From NCBI GenBank assembly GCA_964538625.1, contig CAZIGH010000012.1:1-64000 (forward strand): a stretch of DNA of 64,000 nt. The letters are read 5' to 3'. Origin of the DNA: JAEUHM01 sp964538625. Lineage in GTDB: Bacteria; Verrucomicrobiota; Verrucomicrobiia; Verrucomicrobiales; Verrucomicrobiaceae. This document shows, piece after piece, positions 16,042 to 25,300 of the stretch. The notes beneath the pieces were generated by a model. That model worked only from the letters and a program-made list of their open reading frames with translations, made no database searches and was not told where the DNA came from. Both the position numbers and the translations under genes were made by a program. Numbering within the stretch: position 1 is the stretch's first letter; each line of letters opens with the position of its first letter.

Positions 16042-18445
16042 TTCCACTGGAGCGGGTCAACCACACCCGCCAGTGAGGCAATAGCACCACCACTACAAAA
16101 AGGATCCACAGCGTTCCCACGCAGCACGCCAGGCCCAGGCTAGCCACCCCCTTGTTGCCGGCGAAGAACAAGCTGGCGAATCCGATAACCGTGGTCATGC
16201 CTGAGAAAAACACCGCCTTGCCAGTGGTGGCACGCACTGCCAGCACATCATTGTTAGAGCGCTGCATGGCCAGCAGCATGTGGATGCCGTAGTCCAGCCC
16301 CGTCCCCAGCAAGAGAGGGATGGCCGCCAGACTGGCTAGATTCCACCCCAGGCCAAAGAGCGACATCGTGGCTGCCAGCCCCGCCAGTCCACTGACCAGC
16401 ATCACCACCGAAAGCAGCAGGTCCACGGCATTGCGAAAGGTCACCAACAGCGTCACCACCAGCACCACGAGCACCGGCACGAGCTGGCGCTTCAAATCGT
16501 GTTTCACCATCGCAGAAAGCGCGCCCCCCATCGCCTCCCAACCCGCCAGCCAGGCACCCTTTTCCGCCGGCAGACGGCCTTGCAGCGCCGCTAGCTTTTC
16601 AGCGTCCGGCATCCCCGGGTGCCCAGCCAGGCTCACTGAAGCAAGCACCGCACCCTCTCCCGGAGCCAGTCCAGCCGCCCGCGCGCTCGCGCCAACCGCA
16701 AGCATGCGGGCCAGCACGGGATAGGCCACACTGCTCTCCGCTGGCTGCGGCCACTCACCCTTCAGAGCCGCCGACCACTGCGCCACCAGCCCACGCAAAA
16801 GCGCCGTGGCCACCGGTGCATAGCCCGCCGCCGCAGCCTCCTGCTCCAACCGCTCGGCCTGCCCCACCAGCCATTCCATGACGGGGCGATTCTCCCTCTG
16901 CGCTGCCAGATCAGGAACGAGCATCGCCGGCACAGCATGGCGCACCAGCTCCCCCTGCCGCTTCGCCTCCTCAAGAGTTTCAACCAGCGCGGCGGCCCGT
17001 TGTTTGAGCACGGTTTCCGGTCCTGCTATGAGCACCGGCACGCTCGCCTCGTCATCCCGGCCCAGCCTGCGCTGAATCCACTCAAAGGCATCCATGGCCT
17101 CACTCCGCGTCGGGCGCAAAGCATCTGCACCGCTCTGAAAAACCGGCATTCCACTCAGCACGAGCACCAGCGGCGCTCCAAGCAGCAACAGAAGAGTGCA
17201 CAACGCCGGTAGCACAGCCCCCTGCCCGACGCGCCCCTTTGGAATGACTACCGCCAGCGCCGCCTCGGGACGCGCCGCAAACTTAGGTGCAAAGATCAGC
17301 ATCACCACCAGACCGGCCAGCACACCCAGAGCCACCAGCAAGCCCAGCTCCCGCAGCCCCGGCAGACCGCTGAGCATGAGAGAGAGAAACACCACCGCCG
17401 TGCTCACCCCCCCGGCCACGATCCCCGGAGCTGCCAGCTGGCGTACCTCACCTGCCCCCGCGTCCCGGTGCTTCCTAGCCTCCTGAATAATGAGCACCGC
17501 ATAGTCCACAATGATGCCCAGCACGATCGCCGCGAAGCCCAGCGACATGATGGACAGCTTGCCCACCAGCAGCCCGCCTAGACCCAGCGTGATCACCATG
17601 CTCACGATCAGAAGCCCCTGAATCCAGATCAGCGGCTTCAGCCGTCGGAACATCACCCAAAACAGCAGCGCTATCATCAGCTCCGTCATGCCTATCGTGC
17701 CAGACATGTCCTTCTCGATTCCCGCACCTATTTCCGATTGAAAGGCCGGCTCCCCAGTCATGCGCATCATCACGCCCTCACGGCTGGCCAGCAAGCCCTT
17801 CACCTCCGCCAGCCACTCGGTGGCAGCACGGTAGTTGCCCACCTCACTCGCAGACGTCACCTGAAGCACGCGGAAAGCCCCGTCCTCACTCGCTAGGCCG
17901 TCCGCCGCCCCCTCCAGTCCCTCCATGGACAAATCCCCCAGTGGCAGCAGCAGCCCCAGCGGATCATACAACGCCCGCTGCACCGCTTCGCCATCGAGCG
18001 AGCCGCCCACCACTGAAAGAGACTTTTGAAGCTGCCTGCGCGCCCCATCTCCATCCAGCCGTGCCTTGAGTTCCATCATTCTTACTGGGTCAGCATTTTG
18101 CAGTGCCCAGGCCATCAGTTCGATGCCTGAGCCAGACTCCTGCATCAAGTCCTGCGAACGCCGCACCGCTTTCACCAAGTCCGGACGACGCTCCAGCTTC
18201 TCCACCACCTCATCAGCCACAGCCACCGCCGCATCTTCATCCTCCCCCTCTAGGGCGATCACAAGATCACTGCCGCCAGCAAAACCATCCCTCAGCAATT
18301 TCAGCGCCCTCACCTCCGGCACCTCTGCGGGCAAGGTGGCAAGAATGTCTGTCTCCAGGCGCAAACGCCACAAACCCGCCAGCACCAGCGGAAGAACGAG
18401 AAGTATGGCGAGCCAGGCACGCTTCATGAAACGAAAGCCGCTCAT
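16004..18445 (-). CDS. MMPL/RND-superfamily exporter
   Basis: 813 aa. It has one N-terminal membrane helix, a large extracytoplasmic domain (about 40-240), five helices, a second extracytoplasmic domain (about 430-610) and five more helices. This is the duplicated 6+6 RND layout. Helix signatures include SIMSLGFAAIVLGIIVDYAV and IPLLLGTGLDYGIHMLLAMQ, the paired GxxxDY motifs of MMPL and lipid exporters of the HpnN type. Likely cargo is a lipid or hydrophobic compound; hopanoid transport is possible but unsupported by neighbours. A second in-frame ATG at 18427 is an alternative start. Its 3' end overlaps ssb by 38 bp. Confidence 0.85.
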   Translation of the reverse strand: MSGFRFMKRAWLAILLVLPLVLAGLWRLRLETDILATLPAEVPEVRALKLLRDGFAGGSDLVIALEGEDEDAAVAVADEVVEKLERRPDLVKAVRRSQDLMQESGSGIELMAWALQNADPVRMMELKARLDGDGARRQLQKSLSVVGGSLDGEAVQRALYDPLGLLLPLGDLSMEGLEGAADGLASEDGAFRVLQVTSASEVGNYRAATEWLAEVKGLLASREGVMMRMTGEPAFQSEIGAGIEKDMSGTIGMTELMIALLFWVMFRRLKPLIWIQGLLIVSMVITLGLGGLLVGKLSIMSLGFAAIVLGIIVDYAVLIIQEARKHRDAGAGEVRQLAAPGIVAGGVSTAVVFLSLMLSGLPGLRELGLLVALGVLAGLVVMLIFAPKFAARPEAALAVVIPKGRVGQGAVLPALCTLLLLLGAPLVLVLSGMPVFQSGADALRPTRSEAMDAFEWIQRRLGRDDEASVPVLIAGPETVLKQRAAALVETLEEAKRQGELVRHAVPAMLVPDLAAQRENRPVMEWLVGQAERLEQEAAAAGYAPVATALLRGLVAQWSAALKGEWPQPAESSVAYPVLARMLAVGASARAAGLAPGEGAVLASVSLAGHPGMPDAEKLAALQGRLPAEKGAWLAGWEAMGGALSAMVKHDLKRQLVPVLVVLVVTLLVTFRNAVDLLLSVVMLVSGLAGLAATMSLFGLGWNLASLAAIPLLLGTGLDYGIHMLLAMQRSNNDVLAVRATTGKAVFFSGMTTVIGFASLFFAGNKGVASLGLACCVGTLWILFVVVVLLPHWRVWLTRSSGIKTESRHRPGRP

Positions 18446-18523
18446 GCCTCAGTGTCGCCAGTCCGGCAAGGCCAAATCCAGTGCCAAAACCAGCACCCAC
18501 TCCCCCCGAAGCAAGTCCAACCC

Positions 18524-18859
18524 TCACAGCAGGCGTCTCGTATTGCTCAGTCCGTCAGCAGTCACTGCTGCTACGTGCCGATTAGCGACCATCCAGTCCA
18601 GGTAGTTCTGCCATTGCATGGCGCGCAGCGAACTTACCCCCACGCGGCGGATGAAGCTGCCACAATCCGCTATCTCCCAGCCGAACTGTGAGTGACGATT
18701 TCCATATTCCATCCGGTGCATCCACGCACCGTGCTCATCCTTTCGCCAGAGCGCTGGGTCATTGCCAGCCACGCTCTGAGCCAGCGCCCACACGCGGTCC
18801 AGCACCTCGCGGTCGTAACCGGACTGCTGTTCGTCCTCCGTCATCAGCGCAAAGATCAT
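18524..18859 (-). CDS. Small HNH-like protein lacking the catalytic histidines
   Basis: 111 aa. The stretch DPALWRKDEHGAWMHRMEYG followed by NRHSQFGWEI strongly resembles the start of small HNH-signature proteins, whose form is W.KD..GAWI.R..YGNR.S.YGWEIDHI. The end (LRAMQWQNYLDWMVANR) resembles their LSNLQPLQWQNN segment. Where those have Asp-His after WEI, this protein has Ala-Asp-Cys, so the nuclease site looks lost. The resemblance is from memory and the non-catalytic reading is inference. The start overlaps the stop of the cupin gene (ATGA, 18856-18859), which indicates translational coupling. Confidence 0.6.
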   Translation of the reverse strand: MIFALMTEDEQQSGYDREVLDRVWALAQSVAGNDPALWRKDEHGAWMHRMEYGNRHSQFGWEIADCGSFIRRVGVSSLRAMQWQNYLDWMVANRHVAAVTADGLSNTRRLL

Positions 18860-19593
18860 GCTTGATTCCAGTAAGCCTCCCAGTCCTTCGGCGGACGTGG
18901 CGTCTCAATGCCGTGGGCGATGCGCCCCTCATTCTCCGGCACAAACGTGGTGCTGGTGCCATAGACCATGATCAAGTCCTTGCTTCCAGCGCTTCGGATA
19001 GCGTGGGCCACACCAGCGGGAATCACCACCCCCACATTGTTCGCCCCCGGCATGTCATCCCCCTCGATGAAGAAGCGCATCTTCCGGCGGGGCATCCCGG
19101 CGCGCTCATCGATGAGGAACATCTCTGCCACTCCGCTGATGAAGAACATGCAGTCCCACTGCTCCCTGTCATACGGACGCAGGGCATAGTTCTCCGGCTC
19201 ATCGACGAACAGGCGCTGAAACCACGCCTCCGGCTCCACACCATCAGGGATGGCCGGCGGATGGATGTGAAATCCCTTGCTCGTGCCGGCATACATCAGC
19301 GCCGTGGCCCACTGCTTCGGCCACATGCCTATCTTTCCCAGCAGCCCTTCACCCTCACGTGCAAACTCACCAAAATGGCCTCGGTAGCGCTGCTGAAAGA
19401 TCCGGCGGTGGAATACCTCTACACCGGGAATGCGAAGCTCCGCAGGCACCGCATCCCCGGTCACTTCACGCGCCTCCGCGCGTCCGCCGTGGAGCTTGGC
19501 GGCCAAATCACCAGCATTGTAGTCACGGGTGGCAAGCGCCTGCATCGCAGAGCTGCTCAAGCCCTTCCAGAGTTCGAGATTGGTTTCAGACAT
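18856..19593 (-). CDS. Cupin/RmlC-like epimerase family protein
   Basis: 245 aa. The C-terminal two thirds match the dTDP-4-dehydrorhamnose 3,5-epimerase-like family: KGFHIHPP, REQWDCMFFISGVAEMFLID, NVGVVIPAGVAHAIRSAG and LIMVYGTSTTFVPENEGRI. KGFHIHPP corresponds to the RGLHYQ strand with the active-site His, and PAGVAHAI to P.GFAHGF. An N-terminal helical extension of about 75 residues is not typical of RmlC. No rmlA, rmlB or rmlD is nearby, so a sugar epimerase role is open and a sugar-binding cupin is an alternative. It is coupled to the downstream small HNH-like gene. Confidence 0.75.
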   Translation of the reverse strand: MSETNLELWKGLSSSAMQALATRDYNAGDLAAKLHGGRAEAREVTGDAVPAELRIPGVEVFHRRIFQQRYRGHFGEFAREGEGLLGKIGMWPKQWATALMYAGTSKGFHIHPPAIPDGVEPEAWFQRLFVDEPENYALRPYDREQWDCMFFISGVAEMFLIDERAGMPRRKMRFFIEGDDMPGANNVGVVIPAGVAHAIRSAGSKDLIMVYGTSTTFVPENEGRIAHGIETPRPPKDWEAYWNQA

Positions 19594-19652
19594 CGTCCCC
19601 GCACCATGGCAGGAACACGACGCCGCTCAAGGTGGAAGCTCACCACACTGCA

Positions 19653-20198
19653 TCACGCAGCCATGGGCAGAACTTCAGCCCCCGCCCAGCGCCAGCCCTG
19701 CCACTCGGCAAGCAGCTTCGAATTCCCAGGACGCAAACGAGCGAGTCCCTGGAAGGCACGGCACCACTCCTGGTTCCGCCGCCCCGTCGTGTTCTTCCAC
19801 TCCACATCCGCCGGATCGAACAGATGCTCGTTCTCCCTCACCCACTTTTTCAGGTTGCGGAAGCTGTGGCGCACACCCACCGGAGAAATCAGGTTCCACT
19901 CCTTCGCCGCTATGTGCTGGTCCGTGGCGCAGAGCTTCGGATTGCGACGCGCTGAAGCCTTCCACTCCGCCTTCTTCTCACGGTGCAGCCGAGCCAAGTT
20001 CTCTCTCACCGCAGCCGAGCGCCGCATCCCCTCGGTGCGGCGAGACTGAAACTCAGCCGCATTCGCCTCTCTCCAAGCCTGGAGCCGACTGATCGGGCTG
20101 CTTGGAGTAGGAGTAGCAATGGCATGACGTCCAGCCAGCTTTTCATCGGCGATTTTGCTGACTACCAAACCCAGAAGTGTGAGATCCAGTCCGTTCAT
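19653..20198 (-). CDS. Protein of unknown function with a NUMOD-like segment
   Basis: 181 aa, basic. After a short N-terminal hydrophobic stretch (LTLLGLVVSKIA) comes a helical Arg-rich region (45-90). A segment then reads EWNLISPVGVRHSFRNLKKW and continues to ENEHLFDPADVEW, recalling the 'W.L.SPSG....FRNL..F.REN..LF' DNA-recognition modules found beside homing-type nucleases. The end is rich in Trp. The function is not known and the module comparison is from memory. Its promoter region is the AT-rich block just upstream. The cupin gene starts 59 bp downstream on the same strand. Confidence 0.5.
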   Translation of the reverse strand: MNGLDLTLLGLVVSKIADEKLAGRHAIATPTPSSPISRLQAWREANAAEFQSRRTEGMRRSAAVRENLARLHREKKAEWKASARRNPKLCATDQHIAAKEWNLISPVGVRHSFRNLKKWVRENEHLFDPADVEWKNTTGRRNQEWCRAFQGLARLRPGNSKLLAEWQGWRWAGAEVLPMAA

Positions 20199-20531
20199 AG
20201 TTGATTCTTATTTCTGGCAAAGTTATCAAATATAGTAACCTTTGTAAACTGCTATTTTGATATTTTTGAAAACAATCAGTCCTTTGAATGCAATAAAATG
20301 AGAATCCCCTCACTTTCGCGTCTCACTTTTGATCTGAACCGTCTCGAAAACGGGACCAATCACCTCAAAGCATCACCCCTATTTCCGCGATTTCCGGAAG
20401 ATCGGTCACCCCTGAGGGAACGGTAGCGGAACGAAGCACCGCCTTACTTGAGAGTCTGTAAACCGCCATCCTTACAAACGGATGAAACTGGATGGTTCCT
20501 CAGTTCGACGAGACCCGACCGGAGAACAAAA
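20199..20531. other. AT-rich intergenic region
   Basis: 333 bp without a convincing gene. The part next to the 181-aa gene (20200-20300) is markedly richer in A+T than the flanks. It contains an imperfect inverted repeat, CAAAGTTA (20218 on) and TAACCTTTG about 10 bp apart, that could be an operator. The remainder up to the TOPRIM-like gene is of ordinary composition and may be remains of a lost gene. No terminator was seen. Confidence 0.45.
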
Positions 20532-21149
20532 TCATGTCGGCCACCTTTGCTCTAGACGCTCCAACGCTAGCAGCAGCCTGCTCAAACTCTCGCAACTAGA
20601 ACTGGCGTTTTGCACGTCCCAATGGGTCAGAACAAACTCGCCCAACACCGAGTTGTAGTCAGGACCCTGCACAAGTGTGCCATTTCTATTCTTCCTCACC
20701 AAGCCATTGTTCTTGTCCCGTCGTGGAGAAGAGGCGGCCTGCCCCAACAACACAGCCTTTGGGTCTGGCAACGCTTCTGGATCTCGCGGCAGCTTGTCGC
20801 GACGGGTACCAAGATAGGACGACAGTCCACCACCAACTGGGAGCAACCAAGCTTCAACTTCACGAACTGCGATCCGAAACAAAAAGTGCTCGTGTCGCTC
20901 ATCAACAAGCCACTCCGACAACAACTTGAGCGCGCAAGGTTTGGCGTCCAAGTCTGTCAGCATCAGCACCGGTGCCTGCTTTGCCAATCCATTGAATGCG
21001 CGGGCGTTCTTCTTCAAATAGCCAAATCCAGTTTGTCGAAATACGGAAGCCACCGCGTAATCACGCGGTCTATCCTTGAGTAGGCGGCGAAGAACAAACT
21101 CGCTGAGTTCATCCTCGACAGCCAAATAAATGGGGATCGGTGAACTCAC
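20532..21149 (-). CDS. TOPRIM-like putative nuclease paired with ATPase
   Basis: 205 aa. The order of acidic motifs suggests a TOPRIM or TOPRIM-like (DUF4276/DUF4435-type) fold: VEDE at 11-14, VLMLTDLDAKP at 61-71 with D66 and D68, and VREVEAWLL at 95-103 with E97 and E99. Such proteins are the effector nuclease or tRNase partners of OLD/AAA15-type ATPases. The start overlaps the stop of the upstream ATPase gene by four bases (ATGA, 21146-21149), so the two are almost certainly made together. The exact family is uncertain and catalytic activity is inferred from the spacing of acidic residues only. Confidence 0.65.
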   Translation of the reverse strand: MSSPIPIYLAVEDELSEFVLRRLLKDRPRDYAVASVFRQTGFGYLKKNARAFNGLAKQAPVLMLTDLDAKPCALKLLSEWLVDERHEHFLFRIAVREVEAWLLPVGGGLSSYLGTRRDKLPRDPEALPDPKAVLLGQAASSPRRDKNNGLVRKNRNGTLVQGPDYNSVLGEFVLTHWDVQNASSSCESLSRLLLALERLEQRWPT

Positions 21150-22300
21150 TCGAACAAGGAAAGCTGCTCCACAAAGTCAGGGGCAGTCATGGGTAGGATG
21201 GCTTCCGCCATGTTCATTCCGCCCTTCAGAAGCAATACGATGTCATTCTTGTCAGAGGCGAGTTGTACCTCTGTGCCTTCGCTACCGTGAGGCTTGAGTA
21301 ATGCCACTTCTTCGGGATCGATTCCTCTCTCACCAAATAGCTCAGAACTGTGAGAGGAAACGATCACCTGTCTCTTTTTACTTCGCTGGAGTCTCCAAAT
21401 AAGACCAGGAAGCTTGGCGACAATTGAAGTGTGAAGAGACAACTCAGGCTCCTCTAGCAACAGCAGACTCTCGCCATCAAGAAGCGTCCAGAGCAAACCA
21501 ATCAATCGAAGCGTTCCGTCTGAGAACTGATCCTCCCTCTGTCTCCCCGCACCCGGTCTCCAGTGCTTATACACAGCTTCAAGGTGGGGAACACCCTTCT
21601 CATCACGAACATCCAACAGCTCCTTGAGTTCTGGTACTGCAAGTTGGAGGGCTTTTTCAATTTTCTTCAATCGCGAACGACGAGTCTTCTCGGGTGTCTC
21701 CATGATCCGATCTAGAAACCTCAGCCCAAAAGGGTCCTCGCCGACCGCATCACGATTCGCAAGTTGCGGAAACTTCAGCAACTGAGGCACCAAATGCAGA
21801 TAGAGCACTTTCTGAAATGCTTCAGCAAGTGGCCGGAAATCCTTATTGGCGCTGATCTGCTCTAAGTGCGTCTCCGTTAAGCGAAGCTCATCCTTTTGAT
21901 CGTGGCTGTCTGGGCGGTTGAGGATCAGCACCCCGTTTCTCCAAACCTTTTCATGCGTCAGCATCACTCTACGCAGTCCTCGAGCCTGCTGCTTCATTCC
22001 CAATCCATAACGCCACAGGACTACCTCCCCCCCTGAGCCCTCTTTCATCTCGACTTCCAGCTCCACATCGGGATCTCGTCTGGCTGCGAGACATCGAAGC
22101 TTCGACAACCCGCCTCGCTCAGCTACGGCTCGCTCTAGGCCCCCGCCACTCTTCGCAAGGTCACGTAGAAACCGAAAAGCGTCTAACAGGTTGGACTTGC
22201 CGCTGGCGTTCGGGCCTGCGATGAACAGGCGATCGCCCAATCTTAGGTCAACCCTCCTAAAGTTTCGCCAGTTCTTGAGCCGAAGCCGAGAGAAATGCAT
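21146..22300 (-). CDS. SMC/OLD-type AAA ATPase (defence-cassette type)
   Basis: 384 aa from the ATG at 22300; a TTG six codons earlier is the alternative. It begins MHFSRLRLKNWRNF, typical of RecF/OLD-like ATPases ('L.NFR.F'). Seen: Walker A AGPNASGKSN (28-37), an AAA_21-like insert of about 200 residues, ABC signature FSDGTLR (259-265), Walker B LLLLEEPELSLH (279-290) and the H-loop VSSHSSELF (314-322). This is a full ABC head with one short insertion instead of long coiled coils. It is coupled to the TOPRIM-like gene, giving the ATPase-plus-TOPRIM layout known from PARIS (AriA/AriB), OLD class 2 and similar abortive-infection systems. smc lies downstream by position but is a separate housekeeping gene on the same strand. 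Confidence 0.82.
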   Translation of the reverse strand: MHFSRLRLKNWRNFRRVDLRLGDRLFIAGPNASGKSNLLDAFRFLRDLAKSGGGLERAVAERGGLSKLRCLAARRDPDVELEVEMKEGSGGEVVLWRYGLGMKQQARGLRRVMLTHEKVWRNGVLILNRPDSHDQKDELRLTETHLEQISANKDFRPLAEAFQKVLYLHLVPQLLKFPQLANRDAVGEDPFGLRFLDRIMETPEKTRRSRLKKIEKALQLAVPELKELLDVRDEKGVPHLEAVYKHWRPGAGRQREDQFSDGTLRLIGLLWTLLDGESLLLLEEPELSLHTSIVAKLPGLIWRLQRSKKRQVIVSSHSSELFGERGIDPEEVALLKPHGSEGTEVQLASDKNDIVLLLKGGMNMAEAILPMTAPDFVEQLSLFE

Positions 22301-22380
22301 ACCCGGACTGAACAACAAAGCTCACTTCGAGTAAAATCAAAGTTCACCAGTGGGTTTCAGGAAGCTTCGTCTGCAATCCC

Positions 22381-25300
22381 TCACTTCCCGTCATCCTCAT
22401 CTGCATCGTCCATGGCGATGTAAACGACCTCGCCGGGGTCCTCGTCCACCACGGGTTCGGTAATCTCACGCTCCTCGAAGGACTTCAGTTCCACGACTTC
22501 AGGAATGACAATGTCTTCCGGCACGAAGGCTTCGTGTTTGTAGTCATCAGGCTCCGGTTTTTCGTCAGCGGCCTTCGCTTGCTCGGAGTCCGCATTGAGC
22601 GCGGCAAACTCATCCATGACTTCCTCTGGCGGCGGAGGGGGCACCTCCGCCTTCTTCTCGGGTACGTCCACCTCCACCTTGCCTATGCCACGCTGACGCT
22701 CGGCGCTCGTAGCCTCCGCCGTCATGCGCACGCCCACTGGTTTGCTGACGCCAAACTCCTGCATGGTCACGCCGTAGATGACATCTGCCCGGTTCATCGT
22801 GCGCTTGTTGTGGGTGACGATGATGAACTGGGAGTTGCCAATGAAATTGTCCAGCATCTTCAGGAAGCGAGAGATGTTGGATTCATCCAGCGGTGCATCC
22901 AACTCATCCAACACACAGAAGGGACTGGGCTTGACCATGTAAATGGAGAACAGCAGGGCCACGGCGGTCATGCTGCGCTCACCACCGGAGAGCAGGCTGA
23001 TGGTTTGCAGCTTTTTGCCGGGCGGTTTCGCTATGATTTCAATGCCGGACTCCAGCGGGTCCTGGTCGTCGATGAGCATGAGGTCTGCCTTGGCCTGAGC
23101 GCCAAAGAGCTCGCGGAAGTTGTGCTGAAAGTGGTGGCGTACCTGTTCGAAGGTGTCTGAGAACATGGCCTTCGTGGTGTCGTTGATCTTGGCAATAACT
23201 TGAAGCAGCTCGTCCTTGCTCTTGGTCAGATCCGTGTGCTGACCTTCCAGGAAGGCGTGACGCTCCTCCAGCTCTTCAAACTCCTGAATGGCATCCAGAT
23301 TCACCGGCCCTATGCTTTCCAGACGCTGACGCAGCTCGACCACGATTTCCGTCACAAAGTCCCAGTCTGGCTCGCCTTCCATGTTCGCACCCGGGATTTC
23401 GACTTCCCCCTCCTCCACCGCCGTAGCCTCTGAATCCGCAGCCGGCTCCGCACCTTCCTCACCCTCCTCGTTCCCCTCTTTGGCGGTGAGGGATGCCTTG
23501 CGCTTGTCACTGCGACCACGAGCCTTCTTCTGCGAATCGATCGAGAGCAGAAGCTCATGCGGGTCGGGCTCGAAGGTCTCGAGATGGAGCTGATAGCGCT
23601 CCAGCATCTGGCTCACCAGGTTCTCGAGCCGCAGGTCCACGCGGGTCAGCTTCACCTCCGCCTTGCTCTTGAGTTCGGACATTTCTGAGTTCTGCTGGCG
23701 CAGCGCGGAGAGCTGATTCTCAAGCTGGGTCACTCTTTCATAAGCGGCCGCTCGCTCCTCACTCTTTGTGCGCAAGTCATCTTCAGCCTCAGCCATGCGG
23801 ATGCGGTTGGTCTCCACCTCTTCAGCGAGCCGGTTGGACTCAGCCTGGTTTTGGGCGATACGCTCGCGCCAAGTCATGATCTCGTGCTCGTAGCGCTGCA
23901 GGGAACCCTGCAGCTCGTTGAGTCGAGCGATCATGGGAGCCTTCTGGCGCTCGACGGCGGTCAGTGCACCCTGCTCCAGTGCGAGCGCCGTACGCAGCTC
24001 ATTGAGCCGCTCGGCGGATTCCATCTCTCTCTGGCCCAGGGAATCCGCTTCAATCTCCAGTTCTGACTCCCGGGCACGGCTGCTTTCCAGCTGCTCGGTC
24101 GCAATGCTGCTCTCTTCGCGGAGCTGGACGATTTGATCCTCGGCCTCGGCGATGCGCTCGGCGATCTGGGCCTGCTCCCACTCGATGCTTTCTGCCTTGG
24201 CCGCAGCCTGCTGCAACTCACGCTGCACCACCGAGAGCTTGCCTTGAATCTGCGAGAAACTTTCACGGGTGCGCTGGCTGGACTCCCGCAGTTGCACTTC
24301 CTCACGCTGCTGTTCCTCGAGAAGCTGGCGGAGGGTCAGCGCGGCTTCCTCCTTCTCCAAAAGCTGATACTCCGCCGCTTCAAGCTCGGTCCTCAGCTCG
24401 CGCACTTCCGCCTCACGACGCAGAGTCGAGGGCCCCTCCTCCGCTGAGGCACCGCCGAAGAGCACGCCCGAAGTCGAGATGAACTCACCACGAAGCGTCA
24501 CCATGGCCAAGTCAGGACGCTCCTTCTTCAACCGTAGCGCAGTGCTCATGTCCTCACAAATGGCCACATTTCCAAGCAGGTGATCGATCACTGCCGCAGC
24601 GCCCTCACGCGCACGTACCTTATCTGCCGCCCAGGCAATGGCACCCTGCGGGAGGAACTGGCGGTCGCCAGACGGACGAAGCTGAATCAAGTCCTGAGCC
24701 AGGAGTGCCGTCTTGCCCATCTGCTTTGAAGCGAGACGCTCCACCACCTGAGCGGCAAGGTCAGAGTCCGTCATCAGCACGGCCTGCAAGTGCTCACGCA
24801 GTGCGGCCTCGATGGCGGTGATGAACTGAGGCTCCACTTCAATGGCCGAGGCCAAGATGCCCCGCACGCCGGTGGAAAACACCTCTGGCTGGTCAAGCCC
24901 CTTGAGCACTTGCTGTGTGCCCTGCTCTAGGCCTTCACCCTTCTGCAGCAACTGGGTCAGCACTTCCAGGCGCGAGCGCTTCTGCGTCGTAGTACGCTGG
25001 AGTTCATTCACCTCGGCATCCAGGGCATCCCGCTGGCGACGCTTCTCCTCGATGTCACGCGCACACTGCTTGAGCTTTTCCTCCAGCTCATTACGCGTGG
25101 CCTCCAGCTCCTGCGTCTGACGTTGAAGCTCATCATACTCCACCTGCGCCGTTTCCCGCGCCTGCGCTGCGGTCTGCCGGTCCTTTTGCAGTGCCTCATG
25201 ACGCTGGCGATTGCCAGCTATGGAGCCGTTCAGACTCTGAATGCGCGCTTCAGAGGCCGCGATGCGCCCTTCAAACTGGCGAATGCTCTCACGCACGGCC

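Noticed and set aside
18688..20049. 453-aa open frame antisense to the cupin and the orphan gene
   Set aside because: Arg/His/Pro-rich shadow translation; the minus strand has coherent, coupled genes.
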